64,000 bases of DNA from Anastatus disparis. Lineage: Eukaryota > Arthropoda > Insecta > Hymenoptera > Eupelmidae. Positions 24,296 through 36,910 of this stretch are shown one piece after another. The DNA lies in the NCBI GenBank assembly GCA_017163975.1, contig JAFFSR010000237.1, positions 1,116,001-1,180,000 of the forward strand, read 5' to 3'. A program made the translations under genes and the position numbers. Every line of letters starts with the position of its first letter. Positions within the stretch are counted from its first letter, which is position 1. The notes under the pieces were generated by a model, which saw only the letters and a program-made list of their open reading frames with translations, made no database searches and was not told where the DNA came from.

Positions 24296-27200
24296 ATGAA
24301 TAAAGAATTTTCAAGTCTTGATGGAACTATTAAAAAACATCAAAAGGAAACTCTAACCCCTTATAAAGTGGCAGTTGTTATGTTTATAAAAATTTATTGT
24401 TCAGATGCAAATCCAAAAGGTAAAAATCTAATTAAATATTTTGAGTTATTTCTATCTCATATAATTAATAATACTGATTATATATGTATATGTATTTTAC
24501 AGTAATAGTTGAAAAAAGGGACTTTTGCATTGCAACATTGAAATTAATACAGGTAAAACAAAAAAATTAAATAAATTAAATTTTTTTAAAATGTTTATTG
24601 AAAATAAAGTTTTTAATTTTAGTCACCAGATTTAGAAAAAAGGTGTTTATTGGATCTTATTAATTCAACGGACTTTGCGCTACAACGCTTTAGTACCCAA
24701 CTTGAAGAAGATTTAACTACTTTATGTGCAGAAGGTGTAAAAGAACTCTTAGATCTTTTTGACAGTCTTGGAAATTTAATGAAACCTGTTATTGATTTGC
24801 ATCAAGCATCATTAAATAAACATTCAGTTCTTGGTCTATATATCAGGCGATCTGTTATGTTATTCCAAAAGCTCACTTTTCATTCAGTTGTTTCGCTTTA
24901 TGAAGATTTAAGGAACTACTGCATGAACGATTTTTCAGAAGAGACAACTAATTCAATTGATGAGAGCATGAGACGTGAATGTAATTCTTCTCGGAAGTAA
25001 AATATTATATTTGATTTAATTTTAGTTAAGAATTAGTTTTATTTTCAAATTTAATACAAAAATTATATTTAATAGATCTAAAATTTGGGGTGGAAGGCAA
25101 GCAGAATTACTTGTTGCACAGCAAGCTCATGCTTTGCTTACAGATGAGCATAAAGCTTTACCACCTGCAGAACTTCAACAACTTGTAAGAGATCTTTTAA
25201 GTAGTAGCCCGTACTATGCAGAAGCAGTAAGTTTAAACAATATTACAATTAACATAGATTTAATTCTAAAAAGAAAATTAAGATTATTTAATAAATACTA
25301 TTATAACTGTACTTCTTTTTTAGCATTACCTTAGTTATCTTAATTATTTAAGAATAAGAGAATATTGTCTAGCAATAGATAGTTTATATCACTGTTTTGA
25401 TAGATTGGCTCCCTTGGAAAGCCGCCCATCAACAGAAGATAAATTAAGAACATTTAGGTATGCTGCTTTGAATCTAGCAGCACTTTATGCACAATTTCGT
25501 TACAAGTAAGTAAAATATAAACAAATAAAATAAAATTTTTTTTTCATATTAATAATTTTTTTCAGAGAATCAGCTCAGCAAGCTTTAAAAGAAGCAATAA
25601 TGTTAGCTCAAGAAGCAGGTGATAATGTTTGTTTACAACTTGCACATTCATGGGTCTGGTATTTGAAAGATAAAAATAAGTAAGATTAATAATGAATACA
25701 AATTTGAATATTAAGTTAAGAAGTTTACAGTATCTTATTACTATTTGTTACAGAGGTCCATTAATCGAAAGATCTATAGCTAAAGCTACAGAATTAGGAA
25801 TGACGCATACTGCAAGTTTAGCATTAATTGCCTCTGCCCATGAATCAGCAATGGAAGGTGCAAATCCACAAACAGTTTTTGAGGTGATTTGATTGCATAA
25901 TAAAATATTCATATTGTTTTCTTTTTAATCTTATTGAATTGTAATTGCTTGCCAATATTGTATAATGAAATATTTGTTAAAATAAGTAGTATCAAAATTT
26001 AATTGAATTGGTAGTAATTTATTGAACGAAAATGAATTAGTATTTTCTTGTTTTTATCTTTGCCATTTTCATAATAAATTTTTTTAAAACTTCAAAAAAA
26101 TTTTTTAAATCATTTAGAAATTTTAATATTTTAATTCTTTAGACTCTAATGATATCTGACGTTTTAAATAATCAACATTCAATGATCGATTTGATGTCAA
26201 TGATGTATGCAGAAAAAACCGCTTTGTGGGCATATTATGGCAAAACTGAAATGGCCTCAGTTTGTGCTCAACTTCTTCTCCTTTTTAATTCAGGCGAAAA
26301 GAAACAACTAATGTTTAATGGGACATCAACGTGTCAAGCCATTGTCACTGTAGCTAATATTTTATTTGAGATGGGTGAATTTGCTTTTGCAGATATTGTT
26401 CTAGCACATGCCAAAGAAAGATTTCCTAATCAACCGAGTAGCATGATATGGGCCCTAGCTGAACGGTTACACAAATTTACGAAATTAATAAGAAGTGAAA
26501 AGTGGTCAGCAGCTGAAGAAATCGCTGAACAGATCTCGGTTTTAGATCCTATTGAAAGTAAATTCAGGTGCATAAATAATAATTATAAAATAGATAAATT
26601 AAAAAAGTTTTTTTTTATCAGCTTATTTTTTAATTTTGCATTATTGCAAAATGTTATTATGCTATTGATTGGTTTTTCAATTAAAGTATTTGCTTTTACT
26701 TATATATCCGAAAATGAAATGAATAATATTCTTAAACTTTTAAATTATTTTCAACAGGCTAGCTGAAGTCCTTTTTGCAAGACATAATTTTCCTGAAGCT
26801 ATCAAAATAGCTTATGAACTTGCAGAATTGGAAGACATTACTGCACAACAAAAAGTTCGAGCAAAACTCTTAGTTAGTCAAATAAAAGCTGGTTCCTGCT
26901 ATGCAGGAACAGCACAATCAGTAGCAGGTTCCATTTTACATTTAAGTAAAGCCTTGGATATTGCAACTACTAATCATTTATCATATTATGCAGCACTTGT
27001 TAATATGTACATTGTTAATACACAGGTAAATGTTTAATATTAATTAACTTTTTTTTTCTTTTTCTTATTAGCATTATTATTAGTATACATATCTAGATTA
27101 TTTTTTAATAAAAATATTTTTTTTGATCACAGTTATTGTTAAAAATGCCATTTCAAGCTTTAAAAAACATAAGAGAACCAATCATACATATATTAGCTCA

Positions 27201-27507
27201 TGGTGGATTATATGATCAAGCAAGAGCTTATATTTTATACGCTAAGGTATTATCAGCTAATGCTGCAGAACAAAAAGAGAAAAAGAATAAAAAGATGATG
27301 ATGTTAGAAGCAGTAAAGCATCTTTTTAAAGCGAAAAAATTATTTGAAAAGCTCGAAGCCACTGATAGGCTTAAAAGTACGTTGTATTTGTTAAGTGTAT
27401 TTTATCATGAAACTGATATGTGTGAGGAACGTAATAAATGCGCTTTTGAATGGAAGCAAATGGACCAACAATTTCCTACAGAGAAAAATCATATATTTTT
27501 ATTTTAA
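24296..27507 (+). CDS. ANAPC5: Anaphase-promoting complex subunit 5
   Basis: Ten exons: 24296-24419, 24503-24552, 24623-24996, 25076-25226, 25324-25505, 25566-25679, 25754-25883, 26143-26567, 26758-27025 and 27133-27507, joining to 730 aa, close to the human length. The N-terminal part begins LTPYKVAVVMFIKIY. Then come WGGRQAELLVAQQAHALL and a run of TPR-type helical pairs (YLSYLNYLRIREYCLAIDSL, ALNLAALYAQFRYKESAQQA, LAEVLFARHNFPEAIKIAYE, GLYDQARAYILYAKV). APC5 is a platform subunit of the APC/C ubiquitin ligase that drives cells out of mitosis, contacting APC1, APC4 and APC15. All junctions keep phase. A poly(A) signal lies 16 bp after the stop (27523-27528). Confidence 0.95.
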
Positions 27508-28519
27508 TATTACTGTTATATAAATAAATTTTTTTAACAAAGATTTTTAAAGTTGATGTCTTCTTTGTTCAATATATTCTTTTATAATTCCAACTTCATA
27601 TTAGCGAATAGGAACATTTGTCTCTTTCTTTATTTTCACTAAAATCATAAACCGCAATCAAAGCGTTTTTTAAGATTGTATATTACAGTTTTGAACTACT
27701 TATTCATAGGTTTTATTGATGTAATTAAAGTTAAGATTAAAATCTATCATTGAAAACATCAAATTCGTTAATTATAAAAAAAATAGCATATTTAGTTGAA
27801 AATATTAGAAATTATTATTTTAGTCTAATTTAATAATTTTCTCCTTTCTTTTGAAAACAGATTTTTGACAGTTTTTAATTTAGGTTTTAATCTCAACTTT
27901 AAAATGAATTAGTAAAACCTTAAAGAATAAGATATCAAACGAAACTAAAGCAAATTTTCACAAACGACACCTCTAACTCGAAAAATTGACGTTGGACCGA
28001 ATGATCGGCTTTTTTCATGATTTTATATAAGAAAAATATCCTAAAGTTAGGGAAAATCTAAGACCCAAATATGACTCTCTTTTATATAAAAAAGAACGAT
28101 ATTTCATTTAAAAATAAAATATATGTTTTTATGATTCAATAATGATAAATGATATAAGTTGACCTCTTTAAACACTTACTTATACTATGAGATAATGATT
28201 ATGTTCATATACATTATACAACTATTATATTTAGTTTTTTCTTAATTATATAAGCCTGATTTAAAGAATTTTCGAGATAAAAATTAATTTAATTAAAAGT
28301 ATTTTATTAACTAATGAAATCAATAGACTTTATGAAAAAATCTATATCATAAAAGATATTCTACTTGTACATAAATTGCGTCTTTAAAATTAATAAGAAA
28401 GTGAAAAACAATAAATTTATCGCTTATAATTCATATTACGTCAAAAGAATGATTTAAATTTCGTATCAATAAAACAACTTGGTAATATTATTGGTTAAAT
28501 ATCATCTATCAGATGACTC
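27508..28519. other. Spacer between ANAPC5 and Roquin
   Basis: ANAPC5 3' UTR end (AATAAA at 27523-27528) and about 950 bp of AT-rich sequence. Nothing coding seen. Confidence 0.6.
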
Positions 28520-28888
28520 GCGCAACGAGCTAGCGACATCTAAATAACTACGTAGATCTAAAACGGCCGGCAGATTGTTCTGGTAAACGTAGCTGACGTT
28601 TTATAGAAGGAGAAAGAAAAACAAAGTTGACGTCGTCACCATATCGAAAAGTTGCACTTTATATACTACTACTCATAGTCATTGGTATATATGGTTAAAA
28701 GCCCTCTACAAGATAATCATCTTACATTTATATACAAGTTTTTTTTATAAGGCTCTCCTCTCTCAATACACGTACAATACCAGATGAATTTTGCACAATA
28801 CGTTTTCACGCTTTCGATGGCAGAATTACGTGCGAACAACGAAGTGATTTGATTAATTAATGTGATGTTTTCTGTGGGCAAAAACGAG
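28520..28888 (+). promoter_or_regulatory. Roquin promoter and 5' non-coding exon
   Basis: The motif TAGCGACATCTA lies at 28531-28542. A TATA-like TATATA lies at 28660-28665, giving a TSS near 28690. The putative first exon ends at a consensus donor, CGAG|GTAAGA (28888/28889). It holds a 22-aa uORF (28784-28852) and then a start-stop element, ATGTGA, at 28860-28865. The exon is inferred, not proven. Confidence 0.55.
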
Positions 28889-30506
28889 GTAAGATTAAAA
28901 GAGTTTATTTTTTTTCGTTGTTCTCAATCGTTAAGCTTAGTGATAACAAAAAGAAAATTTCGAGATGTTACGATAGAATGTGATGTTAACGTTATAAGAT
29001 ATCACGACGTAGTTTAATACGAAAACGAGGCTCTCCCGCACTCTCTTTCTCGCTCTATGAAAGAGAAAAATATGTGTTGTGTGGTATAGTGATATTGCAA
29101 AGTGATTCTATAGAGTTCTCGATGTAATAACGAATCGACGATTATCATTGAGAAAGTTAATATATGTATTTTCAGTAGCTGTATCTATAACATCTTGTAG
29201 AATGTTAAAATTTTACGATGTGAATTGAAGTTGGAGAAAAAATTTTTTTTTTAGTTTTTTATTTAGAAAAACGTGTGTATTGCGTGTGTGAAAAACGCGG
29301 ATGTGGATGTCGGCTACGGGAATTTTCTGTGAGACTCGGGAGTTTTTTAGGGAGTGTCTAAAAAAAAAGGTTATTACTTCTTTTTTTTTTTTGTTTTTGA
29401 AAAAAAAAAATAATATATATGTTTAACGAGTGACGTCAGCTCTATTGAGTTTTGGATAACAGATGTGATTGGAAATTTGATAGGTAGTTTGCTTTTTTTC
29501 TTGAGGTTTTAAAAGGGCGGAGTGTAACGGCAATCAATTGTACAATTACGTTTTCTTTTTCATAAGTAATTTGGTGATTTTTTATGGAATTTTCGTAGTT
29601 CTACGGGTTAGTTGATTGAAGACTATTTTGATTTGATTTTTTTTTTCTAATTACAGATGCTTAATGTATTCAGTTTCTGATCAAATATAAACTGCTAAAT
29701 TAGTGCTGGTATTTTTGTTTTATGATTAGTTAATTAAGTTAAAAGAATTAGTAACTCATTAAAAATTTTTTAAATCTAGATTTGTTTAGTGTGTATAAAG
29801 AGTAGAAGACGTAATTTTTGGAGCAGTAGTGCTAATATTATACAAATATTAATCTTTTATGCTTTTAAAATTACACATATGGACTGCTGTAACTTTGAAA
29901 AAAAAGCATTACAAGAATATTTTATGTAATTTTATGATATTGAAAAAAATAGGCTTACATCAAATATCTTGGATGTTGAAATTATAAGATTGTGTTTGTT
30001 CATCTGTAATATTTTTAAATAAGCATGCTATTTATAAAGGCTAAATGTGATACTACCTAATATAAGTAAAAAATAGACTTACGATAAAACTGATTTGTTT
30101 AAATAAAATACATTATGGAATATTATTTTTTTTTAAATTCTTATTTTAATTTTATTAGTCATTTGCAATTAAAGAGTAGTTAATAAACAAATTAATACAT
30201 TTTACAATAATCTGTTTCCTTTTATTTGTATTGGTTGCTTATCAACAGTTAATTAAACATTTAATCATGAATAAGTTTGTTTTTTCATGACAAATGGTAT
30301 TAAAAAAATATCAAAAGTACAGTATAATATATTTCATTTGAATGAAATACGTTCATGTCTTTTATCTATTAAAATTTGAATTTATTTAAATCTCATACAT
30401 TCTTCTATACAATAAAAGATTAACAAACTTGTAATATTTCTTACTGTACTCAATAATTAATTGTAAGAAAGATTTATTTGACAGCTAGTATTTCTGGTTT
30501 TTGTAG
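28889..30506 (+). other. 5' UTR intron of Roquin
   Basis: About 1.6 kb between the putative non-coding exon and the acceptor TTTTTGTAG just before the start codon. An alternative acceptor is at 30484. A full CRE palindrome TGACGTCA lies at 29431-29438. Poly-T and poly-A runs occur near 29230-29410. Confidence 0.5.
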
Positions 30507-30507
30507 A

Positions 30508-33500
30508 ATGCCAATACAGGCACCACAGTGGACTGAATTTCTTTCTTGTCCCGTTTGTTGTCATGACTTTGATGTGGCTATTCGTGGGCCTATATCTTTA
30601 GGATGTGGACACACGATATGCCGCACTTGCTTGGCCAACCTCCATCGCAAACAATGCCCTTTCGATCAGGTTTGTGGAATTTTATTTTTTTAAATTTATT
30701 TTTATTGATTATAAAAATAAATTGATTGATTATAAAAAGTTTTTGTTTTTAATTAGATTAGTAATGCTCAAAATTATATAAATGTTTTATATATTAAAAT
30801 ATTTATTTCTAATTTTGATAAATAAAGACTTTTTTTAATTACTTGATAATTTTTAACTTTTCAGAGTGCTATTAACACTGAAATCGAAAAGTTACCAGTA
30901 AATGAAGCATTACTACAATTAGTAGGCAATTCTGTACCAAGCAACAATGCAGCCACAACATTTCAAGCTTTACTGTCACCTGAAGATTTTACTCACTATC
31001 TGGTGGCTAAACGTTGTATTGAGGAACTTGCTTTGTACCTCAAACCATGTCAAGCCACACCTAATAATGCCACTGGTAAGTAATTTTTTTTATCAAAATT
31101 TTTGGCTTAGAGCAATTCTATGAATAAAATTTGACAAATCACTTGATAATGTTTTATTAATTTAGAATCCCATTTATTTGAACCTTCTTTATTATAGTAT
31201 CATAAGATTTTAGCATTAAGTTTATTATAAAATGTTCCCAATCAATAAGTTAATTTGTATAATATTTTTAGTATTAACTTTGTTGAGAGAGATATTTTTG
31301 ATAATGAAAAAAACTTAAATTGAATCAAAAAAAAGTTTTTATTTTCCTTTGTTACTAAAAACTTTTCCTCATTGTCTTTATTATTTTTTATAAAATAAAT
31401 TTTTTGAAATATTTGAAATATTAATGATATCATTGCACCTCTCTATTTTATATTACTACCAAAGTTGCATAAATTCTAAGAATATATTTCATAAAAAAAT
31501 AAAATTGATATGAAGCAAATAATTTATTCTTTTCTTTTAAATTTTTATGTAAAACTAAAAATTAAATGAATTCTTAATAAAAGTTAAATAGTTAACCTAA
31601 TTATTAATAATGACATACTAATTAATTGCATTGGTGTTAAATATATTTATTTAAAAAATATACAAAAATATGATATTGATAACATCTATAAACCTAATAA
31701 AATTCTTTAAATTAGGCATTGGTTTAGTATCTAGACCAATGCAAAGAAAATTAGTTACTCTGGTTGGATGCCAACTAGTAGAACCAGAGGGAAGAGCAAG
31801 AGCTGTAAGAGCTGCAAGAAGTTTAGGAGAGAGATCGGTTACAGAATTAATTTTACAACATCAAAACCCTCAACAATTAAGTGCTAATCTGTGGGCTGCT
31901 GTTCGAGCTAGAGGATGTCAATTTCTTGGACCTGGTATATTTTATTATTCAATAATCTTTTTTTTTAGATATAATTTTTTTAATTATTATAATATATTAA
32001 TATACTTATGTTAATAAGGTATGCAAGAAGAGGTGTTGAAACTTGTACTCTTAGCTCTTGAAGATGGGTCAGCTCTTTCTCGAAAAGTATTAGTTATGTT
32101 TGTAGTACAAAGGTTGGAACCACATTTTCCGCAAGCATCAAAAACGAGTATAGGCCATGTAGTTCAATTACTTTACAGAGCTAGCTGTTTTAAAGTATGT
32201 AATATCAAATTTATTCATATTATTAAACATATTGAGAAATATGTATAAATTTAAAAATATAACCTAAAAATAATTCAGTAATTTATTAAAATCACTCTTG
32301 TACAGGTATCAAAGCGCGAAGGTGACTCATCGTTAATGCAATTAAAAGAAGAATTTCGTACATATGAGGCATTACGTCGCGAGCATGATGCTCAAATCGT
32401 TCAAATTGCGACAGAAGCTGGATTACGTATTGCTCCAGATCAATGGTCAGCCCTTTTATATGGCGATACCGGGCACAAATCTCATATGCAGAGCATCATT
32501 GATAAATTACAAACACCTCAATCATTTGCACAGAGTGTACAGGAACTCGTTATTGCTCTCCAGCGTACCCCAGATCCTGGACAGCTTAGTAGTTTGAGAC
32601 CTCAGCTTGAGTTATTGGCTGCTATTGATCCCAGTCCAGGTGAAATAATTCTCTTCTAATTCTTTAAATTTTTTAGAATCGTTGTAAAATGAAGATAATA
32701 AAATACATAATTGTATAGAATTTTCTATGTACAATGAAAATTTTAGGTTTTAAAATTTTTTTGAATAATAGACATTTCTATAAAAAAAATTAAGAAAATA
32801 TAACGAATTTTAAACATTTATGTTCCACATATCCATTATAAATTATGTCTAAGATAAAAAATTAATCACAATTATTTTTTATTGATAGAATCAGAACCAC
32901 CTTCTTGGGCAGAATGTCGAGCTGCTTTAGAGGCCATCAAGATTGTAGTAAGCGCTTTAGTTGAGTTTATCCAACAACACGGTAATCGCAAATCACAGGA
33001 TGGTACTCATAATGCTGGACAATCTAAATATAAAGTGAGCATGTGTCGTGATTTAGCGCTTCGTGGCTCGTGTCCACGGGCCACTAGTTGTACCTTTGCT
33101 CATAGTGATCTTGAGCTTGACAAATATCGATCAAAAAATCGTAAATTAGCCACAAGAACGAATATACCTATTAATGGAAATGTAGATGGAAAGAATGATA
33201 AAGCACTAATTGTATCAAATGGTGGAGGAAGTGTCAACAAAGGATTTAAGCAATGTAAAGATGTAACTAATAATTTTAACAAGAATCATGACAACTCACA
33301 TAGAGAAAGTAAGTATATTAAAATTTGTAATTTTTAAATTTCAAATAAATATTAAAAATTCACAATAAATATTATCAATATTAACTTTCTGCATTAAAAA
33401 TTAATGATTTACATACGATGATTGCAATACTAATTGTAAACATGAAAAAAATTAGGTCATTGACTTTTACCTTATGAAAGACATTGTACAGAATAAATCA

Positions 33501-35637
33501 ATTAATTGTATTATAATAAAAATATAAGTTCTATTTTAAAATTAAAAAAAACTAAAGTGAAAACTTATAAAAACTTGTAAAATAAAAAAAAATATAATAC
33601 AAACTTGTTATTTTATTGATATTTTGGAGTTCAATAGTAGTTTAAAGAATTATAAATTGAATTTTTTTTAATATTTTCAATAATAATTATTAGATACCGA
33701 AATAATTTTAAAGCTCAACTTTAAGGTATAATTTGAATTTATTAATGCTCTATTTAATTTTTTAGATTTTAATCAGCTGAACAAAAGCAATGCAGTTCAA
33801 CATCCAACTGTTAACAACGAGAACAATTTTATTGGTTCTCTTACAAATTACGTTGTCCCAGGTACACAAAATGTATCGCGTATCATTCCTCAAAAAGACA
33901 TTCAATTTGGACATTATATTGTACCTGGTACTGGGCCTCTTGATTATGCAGCTGCAAATTTACATCTTTGGGATCCATCGCAAGTCGTTCCAACAATGCA
34001 GAATGCTTATCCCAACAATAACAACAATACGAATAATAAGAAACAACGGACTGCAGCGAAAACGTTAGCCGTGCTATTGCAACGCAGAATGGAAATAATC
34101 AATCAATTGGAAAATATTGTCAGTAAACAAACTCCTTCGCAAATAAAAGCAGTAAGTTTTAAATAAATTTCATTTTTATTTTTACCTTTTAGTTTTATAA
34201 TATAATGATATTTAATTAAAGTAAAAAAATATAATTATTTTTAGAACTATTATGACATTCAAAATGATTCATTGTATCCAAACTTTTCTATTTGGACAAA
34301 TGCTCCGACAAATCAATCAAATCCAGCTGGAAATATCAATTTCACCAATAACTTCATATGTAATGACTCTATACTTTATGACGATGAATTTATACCTTTT
34401 GATGCTTCATCAGCTAATAAGTATGGTCCCATATCAAGACTCTCAAAATCAATTTTAAGGTGAATTATTTAGTTTGATAATTTGTTTTTCAAAATTACTA
34501 TCTAATCATATATTAAATGAATATATATTTTTGATTTTAGACCCACTAATGGTGTTCAACAAAATGGAATATATAATGATGGAATAAATAATTCAATTTC
34601 AACCCTTCGACCTGTGCCTGCATCTAGTCCTCTAACTTCTCGATTTTACAATCAACGTAAGTTTTCGGATAATGTGATTCTTTTTATTTTACTTTTTTTT
34701 ATAAATTTAAAATAAATTAATAGTATTTATATATTTTGTACTTATTTTAATATATAATTTAAAGCTTTCACTACCATTGGTACTAATGGAGGAATGCAGA
34801 ATATCACCAACTCAAGTCTCAATGATGCTTACATCACTCTCAATCGAAACTTATCAGACGCTTCTAATCAAATGCAAATTCCTCGTCAAGATTGCATGTC
34901 AAAAGAGTATGTAAACCAAAATATTTATGAAAATTTTTCATAATTTATAAATAAATAGACGCTTATTTAAAAAGCCTAATCCATTCATTTCTTTTTAGTT
35001 TAATAATTGAATCACAAAAAGTTAAGCAGCAACTAAAAAATTTAGAAAAGAAAATTAATGATTTGAAGGTAAATAGTTATATGGTTGAACCTATTTTCTT
35101 TTATTAAAAAGACTAATTATTTATTAGTCACATACACTTTTATTTAATAGCTCGCAACGCAAGGTGCAACGTATACTGAAGGTGAGCGATTAGCGCAAGA
35201 GCTACAAATGATCGAGGCCGGGATTAGAGAGAAGGAGAAGGATGTGTGCAATTGGAGTCCATATAGCAACATGGCTTGGATTCAGCCCCCTGTTAATTTA
35301 ATGACTAATCAAAATTCAAATAAGGATTTTAAACTTGAAGAGGTGAATTGAAATTATAAGATCATAATTTATTAATTAATATAATTATTATATGTTCAAA
35401 TTATATAGTTGTAAAATTTTATTAATAGATTATTTAATTATTTAAAAAAATATTACTCATTATTCCAAATCATTAAGTGTTGGAAGAAATAAAATATTTT
35501 AACTGATTATTCAATTCAAGGAGGATACGTACGAAGCTGATATAGCCAATGATATGCGGGAATTTGAACTACGATGGGAGTCTGAGTTGCAAGAGCATGA
35601 AGAGCGTTGGTCCAAAGAAGAGGAATTGAAAAATTGA
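30508..35637 (+). CDS. roq: Roquin, RING/ROQ/CCCH mRNA-decay factor
   Basis: Thirteen coding exons: 30508-30669, 30865-31075, 31716-31934, 32019-32194, 32306-32639, 32889-33308, 33766-34151, 34245-34459, 34541-34656, 34765-34906, 34999-35068, 35151-35342 and 35521-35637, joining to 919 aa. The start [15 protein letters not shown] matches the family. The RING finger is C14, C17, C33, H35, C38, C41, C50 and D53, the last Asp being typical of Roquin. The ROQ RNA-binding domain follows to about residue 400. A CCCH finger lies at 420-439 (C-x8-C-x5-C-x3-H). The C-terminal half is Asn/Ser-rich and disordered, ending in a coiled coil. Roquin binds stem-loop decay elements in 3' UTRs and recruits CCR4-NOT. 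Exon 10 must use donor GTATGT at 34907; a GTAAAC four bases later breaks the frame. Confidence 0.95.
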
Positions 35638-36910
35638 TAATAACCGCGAAAGCTTGCTCTTGCTGACTCTTAGATATCAAATATCAAAGTTAACTAGTAC
35701 ACTGTTGTACTCAATGTTGCTATTGTTTATGTCAGCAAAATTTATCTGTATGGTGAATTTCTTTTAGGATCTATATTATGCGTTTAGGTCGAATGTTTAT
35801 CTACTTTGTTTGTAAATAGCCGTGAAAATCCTGCAGAATTTATATCATCGCGATGATACGTATCCATGTTCCCCCTTTTTTTTCGTTTTCTTCTTGAAAA
35901 TTCTGTTAAATATTACTACTACGTCAAAGTATGAATTTTTATTTTGAACTATGTAAAGCAACCTCAATGAGGTTATAAATTTTTACTACAAATTGAGAAA
36001 TTCGTACTTTAGTAGAATCGTGGCAAGTTGTAACAAAACTAAAAAAAAGAACAAAAATAAGCAGCTGTGACAATTTGGAATGTTGATAATGCATTCCCAA
36101 ACCAGACAATCCTGATTGCAAAAAATTAAGGATTATCAGGCTAGGGAATGTCTCTCCATAGTCATTAATATAAAAAATAGTTTATTGGATAAATAACGAA
36201 AAATTGTTTTACAAAAACAAAAAACAAAAAAAAAATAAAATACGTGGCTGATGTGGAGAGGGAAAGATTTGTTAAAATTTAACAGAAATTAATCGTCAAT
36301 GTTTTATAAACATGACAGAGTGTAGTATATTTATTTATATATCTGTGCAGGTAGGGCGAAACTCATTGATATCGCTACGATATGTATTGGGGAACGATAA
36401 AAAAAATGAGCACACGTTAATTAACCTGAATTAAAAATAAGGTTACGCGAAAATATAGATACGTTTTAAGTAGAGAAAGCAAAAATAAAACATATATATG
36501 TTGAGAATATTAGCGATCAAACCGAATCAAAGTGTGTCAGAAGAGATCTTGAAATTTCTAAAGGAAACTTTACGTTTCTATTTCTTCGCGAACGACCAAT
36601 TGTATTTTCGAGCGTGCTTTTAATAATACAAATTTTAAAAGGCTTTTTTTCACATGTGTTTATTTCTTTATTTCTCTTTTTTTTTTAGTTTTATGAAAAG
36701 ACAAATTTTTATTGTTTTTATATAAAAACGAAATATTTATATATGATATAAAATCGAAGTGAGTCCTCAAATTTCAAGGTCTCGATCGCCTCGATTCTAT
36801 ATAAAATGAGAATAAATAATAAAAAAACTATCATATGAAGAAGATTTGCATATTATTATATAATTAATTTAAAAAAGTACATTTGGAATAAAGTCGTTCT
36901 TTGTTTGCAT
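35638..36910 (+). other. Probable Roquin 3' UTR
   Basis: Starts at the TGA. It includes a Pumilio-type TGTAAATA near 35811-35818, AU-rich ATTTATTTAT near 36330, a stem-loop at 36092-36150, and an AATAAA at 36887-36892 followed by T/G-rich sequence. The 3' end is inferred. Confidence 0.45.
36092..36150 (+). ncRNA. Stem-loop in the Roquin 3' UTR (pre-miRNA-like candidate)
   Basis: Arms CATTCCC (36092-36098) and GGGAATG (36144-36150) pair perfectly. Pairing continues inward with scattered mismatches to ATCCT (36110-36113) against AGGAT (36128-36132), closed by a loop of about 14 nt. Size and mismatch pattern resemble a microRNA precursor, but I recognise no known miRNA seed. It could also be a decay element or a short foldback repeat. 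Confidence 0.35.

Noticed and set aside
34907..34915. Donor GTAAAC after TAT in Roquin exon 10
   Set aside because: It would put exon 11 in a frame with an immediate stop; donor GTATGT at 34907 keeps the frame.
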